Under the pieces are notes generated by a model that was given only the letters and a program-made list of their open reading frames with translations, searched no databases and was not told the DNA's origin. DNA of 64,000 bases from positions 1 to 64,000 of the forward strand of contig JANLZB010000055.1 in assembly GCA_031366005.1 (NCBI GenBank), written 5' to 3'. Below, one piece after another: positions 58,929 to 64,000 of the stretch; position 1 is the stretch's first letter, and each line of letters begins with the position of its first letter. Position numbers and translations under genes: made by a program. Source of the DNA: JANLUX01 sp031366005. GTDB lineage: Bacteria; Bacteroidota; Bacteroidia; AKYH767-A; OLB10.

Positions 58929-59687
58929 ATGCCAGACACATTCACTCCCCTTATTTCCATCATTACTGTTGTTTACAATGCAAAGCAAGCATTGGAATCT
59001 ACTATCAATAGCATCGTTTCGCAAAACAACCAATCATACGAGTACATTGTTATTGATGGGGGATCAACAGACGGAACTCTTGAAATAATTAAACAACATG
59101 AATCTCATATAGCATATTGGGTAAGTGAACCAGACAAGGGATTGTATGATGCAATGAACAAAGGATTACGTGCTTCAAAAGGAAAATACATCTGGTTTAT
59201 GAATGCTGGTGATTTGATTTATGATAACTATGTAATTGAAAACATTGCTAATATTTATTCACCTAATTCAGATATTTTTTATGGAGAAACGGTGATGATT
59301 GATGCTCTGGGAAATATATTGGGAGACAGAAGACTGAAAGCACCGGAAACACTCTCTTATGAAAGTTTAAAACAAGGTATGGTGGTATGTCATCAGTCAT
59401 TTATTGCAAAAAAATCATGTTGTGCATTTTATGATACGCAATATAAGATTGCAGCAGATATTGACTGGATGATTAAAACATTAAAGAGCAGCAGGAATAT
59501 TGTGAATATGCATCAATACATTACCCGTTTCAAAGATGATGGATTATCAAAGAAAAATATTCCAAGAAGTTTGAAGGAACGCTTTAAAATAATGGTGCAT
59601 CATTATGGAATTATATCAACAGTGCTAAATCACTTTCGCTTAGGAACCAACTTTTTTCTTTACGTTTTGCGAAACGGGAGGTTCTGA
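58929..59687 (+). CDS. Glycosyltransferase family 2 (WcaA-like)
   Basis: 252 residues from ATG 58929 (MPDTFTPLISIITVVYN). ISIITVVYNAKQALESTINSI is the GT2 start, YIVIDGGSTDGTLEII near residues 43-58 and GLYDAMNKGLRASKGKYIWFMNAGD near 75-99 hold the nucleotide-sugar and metal sites (NAGD in place of DxD). VVCHQSFIAKKS and ADIDWMIKTLK near 178 complete the WcaA-like pattern. Sugar unknown. Its 3' end overlaps the convergent YfhO gene by 48 bp. Confidence 0.88.
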   Translation: MPDTFTPLISIITVVYNAKQALESTINSIVSQNNQSYEYIVIDGGSTDGTLEIIKQHESHIAYWVSEPDKGLYDAMNKGLRASKGKYIWFMNAGDLIYDNYVIENIANIYSPNSDIFYGETVMIDALGNILGDRRLKAPETLSYESLKQGMVVCHQSFIAKKSCCAFYDTQYKIAADIDWMIKTLKSSRNIVNMHQYITRFKDDGLSKKNIPRSLKERFKIMVHHYGIISTVLNHFRLGTNFFLYVLRNGRF

Positions 59688-62096
59688 CTGTGACTGTTTT
59701 TTTAAACCAATAATTGAAAATCCAACTATCAGAATAACAATTAGTGATGAACCAGCCAACGCAATTTTTTGTGTTAAATAATAATCCTGTGGTTCAAATT
59801 TAAATTTTATTTCATGCGTACCTGCAGGTACACGCAACGCACGCAATACATAATTAACTCTGAAATGATCAGCTTTTTTTCCATCTACATAAGCCTGCCA
59901 TCCGTTAGCATAATATATTTCTGAAAACACAGCAAGCTGTTCACTGTTCGTCTGTGTTTTGTAATCAGCTTCGTTTGGTTGAAAATGTGTGAGTGTAATG
60001 CTTGCATTAGAATCAGGTTGAATCTTAAATCCATTCAATTGATTTTTGAATCTTTCATCAATTATTGCAACGTTTTTTGGATCGAAATTGCTGAGCGCAC
60101 TCATTTCACTATCAGCATTGGGAACCCATTTTATATCACTTACAAACCAGGCATGTCCTAATGCACCAGGGTTCATTTGTGCAACAGGTTGTTGTGCGCC
60201 TTGTGGCTGAACAATAAAATATTTTGTATTCAGCATATTCAACACCTGCATATTGTTTTTGCTGATCTGGTATTCTATCAGTTCCTGGTAGCGTTTCATT
60301 TTTGCACCATGATATCCACCGATTGATTTATGAAAATAAGAAGTGCTCGCATCATTGAAAGTACTTACAGTAGTATTCATTACTCTGTAATCCGGATCGG
60401 GATCTTTTAAAATCTGTTCATCAGCTGCTGAGGCAGTAAACGGAACTTCTACTTTACCTTTTGCAACAAAATGTGTGTTGTTAAAATAACGCTTGTTCAC
60501 TGTCCACATATCCAACAGCAATAAGCCTCCAAGTGACAGGTATAAAATCTTTTTTTGAATTTTATTCTGTATGGTAAAATAAATTAGCAGCGCTGCAGCA
60601 ACAATAAAAAATAATGAGCGGAATGCGTCAACCCTTAAAGCGTTAGCCCGGTCTTCTTTTATTGCATCAAGCAACCATGGATATTGTGTAAAGTTTGAAT
60701 CTACTTTACCACTTAATCCCAGCAAGCCGGGTAATATTAAAAACAAGAGACAAATTCCACCGGTGATATAGGTGGAGCGAAGAAGAGCTTGCTTTCCCTG
60801 ATTTAAGGGAATACTTCCATCCAGTATTTTTTTCAATCCCAATAATCCTAAAAACGGCATTGTGAATTCAGCGATAATTAATGTCATACTCACAGCACGG
60901 AATTTATTGTAACCCGGAAAATAATCGAAGAAGATATCAGTAAACCACTGAAAGTTACGTCCCCATGCCAGAAGAATTGATAACACAGTTGCTGTTAACA
61001 ACCACCATTTATCTATTTCTTTAATCAACATTAATCCTAACACAAACAGAAAAAATATAATTGCTCCTACATAAGTAGGTCCGTTGGTGATGGGTTGGTC
61101 GCCCCAGTATAGCGGAACACTTTTAATAAACTGTTGTGCCTGTCCTTCACCTGCATTTTGCACTAATGCCTTGTAAGTTGCCGAATTGCGGTCAAGCTGT
61201 GTTTGTGAAGCACCACCCATAAAATCAGGAATAAGCAAAGTCATCGTTTCTGCAATTCCATAACTCCAGTCAGTAGCATAATCTTTATCAAGACCAGTCG
61301 AAACTTTTTTCTCTGTCAGTTCAGAAGGACCACGCGTACTGTATTTTCCATAATCGTACACTGAATAAAGCGAAGTAATATTAGGCAACACAGCAAGGAG
61401 TACCGCAGCACTCACCATTCCGGTGCTTTTAAAAAATATAATTATTTGTTTCTTTCTGATTGCATCCACCAGGTACATGATAACCATAATGAGCAAAGCC
61501 AGTGCTGTGTAATAAGTGATCTGGAGATGATTACTGTAAATCTCAAGGCCCATTCCCATTACCGTTAAAATAAAACCGGTAACATAATTTTTCTTATATG
61601 AAGAAAGTACACCTGCTACCATTACAGGTGCAAATGCAAGTGCCATTGCTTTAGTAACATGACCTGCCTGTATGATGATGAAAAAGTAGGAGGAGAATGC
61701 ATAAGCAATAGCTCCCACTATTGCCAGCCGCTGATCAAATTTTAAAACACATAGCAAAATATAAAAGCCGATCAAATAAAGAAAAATTAATTGAGCAGGA
61801 TCAGGTAATCCAAGGGTGGAGATTCTAAATATGTATGCAAAAATATTTTCATGAATAACATTGGAGATTAAATAAGCAGGCATTCCACTGAACATACTGT
61901 TTGACCATAGCGGATCAATTCCGGTTTTTTCACGAAAGTCAACAGTTTCTTTTGAAGATCCCCGCGTAACATTCATATCATGCTGATCTACTTTTTTACC
62001 ACTTAACACAGGAGCACAATAGACTAAAGCAATTAATGCAAACAATGCAATTGCAATCAGATGTGGTATTGATTTCTTTAGAAGGGATGAGAACAT
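59640..62096 (-). CDS. YfhO family membrane protein
   Basis: An 818-residue protein with about 13 membrane helices and a large periplasmic part. The N-terminus is IPHLIAIALFALIALVYCAPVLSGK, then SMFSGMPAYLI near residue 65; the C-terminal soluble segment has AVFSEIYYANGWQAYVDG and HFRVNYVLRALRVPAGTHEIKFKFEP. This is the PF09586 YfhO pattern, linked to sugar addition to lipoteichoic acid in Bacillus and common in Bacteroidota, where its substrate is unknown. It lies in a glycan locus, so a membrane glycosyltransferase role is reasonable. Confidence 0.9.
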   Translation of the reverse strand: MFSSLLKKSIPHLIAIALFALIALVYCAPVLSGKKVDQHDMNVTRGSSKETVDFREKTGIDPLWSNSMFSGMPAYLISNVIHENIFAYIFRISTLGLPDPAQLIFLYLIGFYILLCVLKFDQRLAIVGAIAYAFSSYFFIIIQAGHVTKAMALAFAPVMVAGVLSSYKKNYVTGFILTVMGMGLEIYSNHLQITYYTALALLIMVIMYLVDAIRKKQIIIFFKSTGMVSAAVLLAVLPNITSLYSVYDYGKYSTRGPSELTEKKVSTGLDKDYATDWSYGIAETMTLLIPDFMGGASQTQLDRNSATYKALVQNAGEGQAQQFIKSVPLYWGDQPITNGPTYVGAIIFFLFVLGLMLIKEIDKWWLLTATVLSILLAWGRNFQWFTDIFFDYFPGYNKFRAVSMTLIIAEFTMPFLGLLGLKKILDGSIPLNQGKQALLRSTYITGGICLLFLILPGLLGLSGKVDSNFTQYPWLLDAIKEDRANALRVDAFRSLFFIVAAALLIYFTIQNKIQKKILYLSLGGLLLLDMWTVNKRYFNNTHFVAKGKVEVPFTASAADEQILKDPDPDYRVMNTTVSTFNDASTSYFHKSIGGYHGAKMKRYQELIEYQISKNNMQVLNMLNTKYFIVQPQGAQQPVAQMNPGALGHAWFVSDIKWVPNADSEMSALSNFDPKNVAIIDERFKNQLNGFKIQPDSNASITLTHFQPNEADYKTQTNSEQLAVFSEIYYANGWQAYVDGKKADHFRVNYVLRALRVPAGTHEIKFKFEPQDYYLTQKIALAGSSLIVILIVGFSIIGLKKQSQSEPPVSQNVKKKVGS

Positions 62097-62158
62097 GGTT
62101 GAACTGTTTATAGTTTGATTGTTGATTGTTGAATTGTATGATTGAATAGGTGAGATGA

Positions 62159-62395
62159 TTATTTTATTTCTTCGTAATCAATATATTCACCTGTATCATT
62201 ATTACTACTTGAATTCGGTTTATTATTACTCCAAAAAGTTTTCTGATTATTTGTTTGCCTGGTTGTCTGTTGATTTGACCTATTGAAATCCTTTACCATT
62301 TTTTGAAAATATTTCTGGATGCCATAGAACAAGATTCTCTTTAATAAACCTGAGGCAATTATAAGAACAATAATAATTAAAAGGATGTCGCTCAT
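62159..62395 (-). CDS. DUF4834 family small membrane protein
   Basis: A 78-residue protein: one membrane helix (ILLIIIVLIIASGLLKRILFY, near residues 4-24), a basic linker, and a C-terminal GEYIDYEEIK motif. That motif is the mark of DUF4834, a small family common next to glycan or lipoprotein genes in Bacteroidota. Function unknown. It sits between the YfhO gene and a methyltransferase gene, with 62-bp and 5-bp gaps on the same strand, and may be cotranscribed with both. Confidence 0.8.
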   Translation of the reverse strand: MSDILLIIIVLIIASGLLKRILFYGIQKYFQKMVKDFNRSNQQTTRQTNNQKTFWSNNKPNSSSNNDTGEYIDYEEIK

Positions 62396-62400
62396 TGAAC

Positions 62401-63192
62401 TTAACTTTTAGGAGAAACCAAATAATAACAGGTGGTTACTAAAAAATTTCTGAGATATGGAATAGATGTTATAACTTTTGATTGTAAACGCGGCTTTAGT
62501 TTAAATTTTATTTCATAATTAGGATTGATGAAATAAAATTCCTCGAGATCAATCTGATAATTCAATCGGTTCATTAAACTTTTAAATTGACCGATCGTAA
62601 TTCTTGTTGAACGAATGTTGAGTAATTCCTCAATTGAACCTTTTGATTCTCCAAACACTTTTAAAATTCCGGTATAAACAGATTGTGGTAACAGATGAAA
62701 AAATGGAATTTTAGACAGGATTTTACTCTCTGCAATCTGCTGATGTCCGCCAAAAGGATTTTGCCATGGAGGAAATCCTAGAAATATTTTTCCATCCGGT
62801 TTTAAAAACTGTTTTACATCGTTCATAAATTTTTCATGTCCGTGAATATGTTCTAAAGTATCACGAATGATTATCAAATCAAACGTACCACCCAACTCAC
62901 CCACACGGTTAAAAATATCATCAACAATTAATGTCAATTTCTTTCCTTCTTCCCGCTTCGAAAAAATTTCCTTTGCAATATTTACTTTAAACTCTGACAT
63001 GTCAATCCCGATACATGTACAACCCATTTGCAGAAACGGAAGAAGATTTCCTGCTTCACCACAACCAATTTCCAGAATATGCATACCTGAATGAACAGGT
63101 TTTATTTTATTGATAAAAGGAATCACATACTTTTCGGTGGTGTAAGCCTGCTCATCAAAATATTGTAAACGGTTTATGTGGCGTTCCTGCAT
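62401..63192 (-). CDS. Class I SAM-dependent methyltransferase
   Basis: A 263-residue enzyme. MHILEIGCGEAGNLLPFLQMGC near residues 38-59 is motif I, CIGIDMSEFKVNIAKE near 60 motif II, TFDLIIIRDTLEHIHGHEKF near 98-117 the substrate and post-II region, and FLKPDGKIFLGFPPWQNPFGGH near 126-147 motif III. It probably methylates a glycan precursor or lipid carrier. It is the upstream-most gene of the minus-strand polysaccharide group, near the DUF4834 gene. Confidence 0.82.
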   Translation of the reverse strand: MQERHINRLQYFDEQAYTTEKYVIPFINKIKPVHSGMHILEIGCGEAGNLLPFLQMGCTCIGIDMSEFKVNIAKEIFSKREEGKKLTLIVDDIFNRVGELGGTFDLIIIRDTLEHIHGHEKFMNDVKQFLKPDGKIFLGFPPWQNPFGGHQQIAESKILSKIPFFHLLPQSVYTGILKVFGESKGSIEELLNIRSTRITIGQFKSLMNRLNYQIDLEEFYFINPNYEIKFKLKPRLQSKVITSIPYLRNFLVTTCYYLVSPKS

Positions 63193-63234
63193 AAATTATT
63201 TGTTGTTCTGTTTCTTTGCTCCATTAATAGCAAA

Positions 63235-63606
63235 CTAATTAGTTGCTAAGGGTAACTTTCTTATCCTGATATTATGTGCTTCAATAACTACCAAAGCCCC
63301 CTTATTTAAAGGTTCTTCTATCGTATTCCAGTTTTGTTGAATAAGTGAATAAAACAAAGCGGCATTAATATGATGTATTCGGAATAATATCACTGAAGGC
63401 TTATTATTATTATCAAATGCAAGCAATTCGCCAAAATCAAGATCGTGGGTAATAATAACTTCACCAGCTTCTTTCGCAATCAACAGAATAGAACGATCAG
63501 TAAGAGTGCCGTTTTCAATTGTTGAAGCAAGCCTGAAAGTGTGTCCATTATTTTTTAATAGAGATCCTAAAACAGGACTAATATTTACATCTAAAAGAAA
63601 GTTCAT
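63235..63606 (-). CDS. DUF5615 PIN-like toxin
   Basis: 123 residues from ATG 63606 (TTG 63609 adjoins it). MNFLLDVNISPVLGSLLKNNGHT carries the first acidic residue Asp6, and EVIITHDLDFGELLAF near residues 49-64 the second (THDLD). PSVILFRIHHINAALFYSLI completes the DUF5615 pattern. Members are PIN-like nucleases encoded beside DUF433 antitoxins. It lies 9 bp after the antitoxin gene in the same direction. Confidence 0.85.
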   Translation of the reverse strand: MNFLLDVNISPVLGSLLKNNGHTFRLASTIENGTLTDRSILLIAKEAGEVIITHDLDFGELLAFDNNNKPSVILFRIHHINAALFYSLIQQNWNTIEEPLNKGALVVIEAHNIRIRKLPLATN

Positions 63607-63615
63607 CAATATAAT

Positions 63616-63861
63616 TCAGGACGCTTTTTTTAATTCAAAAAACTGGTCCTGCATCATTAAAGATGAAAAAGCAAGCGCTTCATAAATATCATCTTTTTCG
63701 AGAAAATTAAATTCTTTTAGCAAATCATCAATACTCATTCCGCTGCTCAGATAATCAAGAATAGTTGCCACAGGCATGCGCATTCCTCTTATACATGGTT
63801 TCCCAAAACACATTTCAGGATCAATAGTTATCCGATTATAAATATGGTGGTGCTGCTGCAT
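63616..63861 (-). CDS. DUF433 antitoxin
   Basis: An 81-residue protein. RITIDPEMCFGKPCIRGMRMPVATILDYL near residues 10-38 (read as DPEMCFGKPCIRGMRMP) is the DUF433 signature, a winged-helix-like DNA-binding fold, and GMSIDDLLKEFNFLEKDDIYEAL near 41-63 continues it. It probably represses its own promoter and blocks the DUF5615 nuclease. It is the first gene of the pair and has a strong promoter at 63912-63882. Confidence 0.88.
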   Translation of the reverse strand: MQQHHHIYNRITIDPEMCFGKPCIRGMRMPVATILDYLSSGMSIDDLLKEFNFLEKDDIYEALAFSSLMMQDQFFELKKAS

Positions 63862-63881
63862 GAGATATATTGAATGATATA

Positions 63882-63912
63882 CAAATATAATGTGATTAAT
63901 TTCCTGTTCAAA
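63882..63912 (-). promoter_or_regulatory. Promoter of the DUF433/DUF5615 operon
   Basis: On the minus strand a TTTG (63912-63909), a 19-nt spacer and TATATTTG (63889-63882) fit the Bacteroidota consensus exactly. The antitoxin ATG (63861) follows after 20 nt. Confidence 0.7.
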
Positions 63913-63931
63913 ATTTAGTTGAATCCAATTG

Positions 63932-64000
63932 TCATCTGCTCAAATACAAATTTCGCTCTCCATAAACCTGTACAAAGAAATCGTCTTCCAAATCATCAAT
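63932..64000 (-). CDS. C-terminal end of a gene running off the window
   Basis: The last 22 codons of a minus-strand gene end in a TGA at 63934-63932. They read IDDLEDDFFVQVYGERNLYL and SR, a charged sequence that looks like a real C-terminus. It stops 20 bp before the DUF433 promoter. Family unknown because the rest lies outside the window. Confidence 0.5.
   Translation of the reverse strand: MDDLEDDFFVQVYGERNLYLSR

Overview
The window is AT-rich, gene-dense chromosomal DNA from a member of the Bacteroidota, most likely a free-living, gliding or biofilm-type lineage near Chitinophagales/Sphingobacteriales; the rank below phylum is inference. The evidence is: secreted proteins with type IX secretion (T9SS) C-terminal sorting domains, Bacteroidota-only families (DUF4783, DUF4834, the alternative GlmU-like family, a RecB-like AddA helicase-nuclease), almost no Shine-Dalgarno sequences, and repeated TAnnTTTG promoter -7 boxes, some with a TTTG -33 box. 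No rRNA, tRNA, CRISPR array or complete insertion sequence was seen.

Layout. 0.1-6.2 kb: a DUF4783 protein, then surface-glycan genes (GT4 glycosyltransferase, large polytopic membrane protein, AsnB-type amidotransferase, methyltransferase). 6.2-11.4 kb: housekeeping (gap, lipA, outer-membrane-like protein, OsmC, guanine-deaminase-like enzyme, LolC/E-type permease). 11.4-19.1 kb: a same-strand phosphorelay block of six genes: soluble histidine kinase, single-domain regulator, REC-PAS-kinase-REC-HPt hybrid, NtrC-like activator without a DNA-binding domain, second single-domain regulator, and a membrane PAS kinase with an in-frame TGA in its first membrane helix. 19.3-23.2 kb: two related exported proteins, one with a T9SS sorting domain and one that stops where that domain should begin. 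23.3-36.1 kb: addA, pruA, DnaQ-like exonuclease, a GT2 fusion, recR, O-methyltransferase, TPR-like protein, GlmU-like protein. 36.2-46.8 kb: Kelch/T9SS proteins, SRPBCC protein, MscS channel, LemA-TPM-TPM operon, trmB, a glycosyltransferase carrying an in-frame palindromic repeat, and a ParE-type toxin-antitoxin pair. 47-50.7 kb: pdhB, etfBA, a bifunctional-nuclease family gene. 50.7-63.2 kb: a surface-polysaccharide locus (GT4, NodB deacetylase, FkbM and other methyltransferases, GT2 enzymes, Wzx-type flippase, YfhO protein). It is interrupted by a PIN toxin-antitoxin module and a truncated second deacetylase. The right end has a DUF433/DUF5615 toxin-antitoxin pair and the tail of one more gene.

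How the genes fit together. The glycosyltransferases, flippase, deacetylase, methyltransferases and YfhO protein would build and export a cell-surface glycan. T9SS cargo would be displayed on the same surface. The six signalling genes form a self-contained phosphorelay of unknown stimulus and output.

The intergenic spaces are rich in imperfect inverted repeats of several families. One is an in-frame insertion inside a coding sequence, one overlaps the 5' end of a gene, and one resembles a small non-autonomous transposable element. Together with the toxin-antitoxin module beside a decayed deacetylase, these are the most interesting structures here. No clearly new multi-gene defence or metabolic system was identified.
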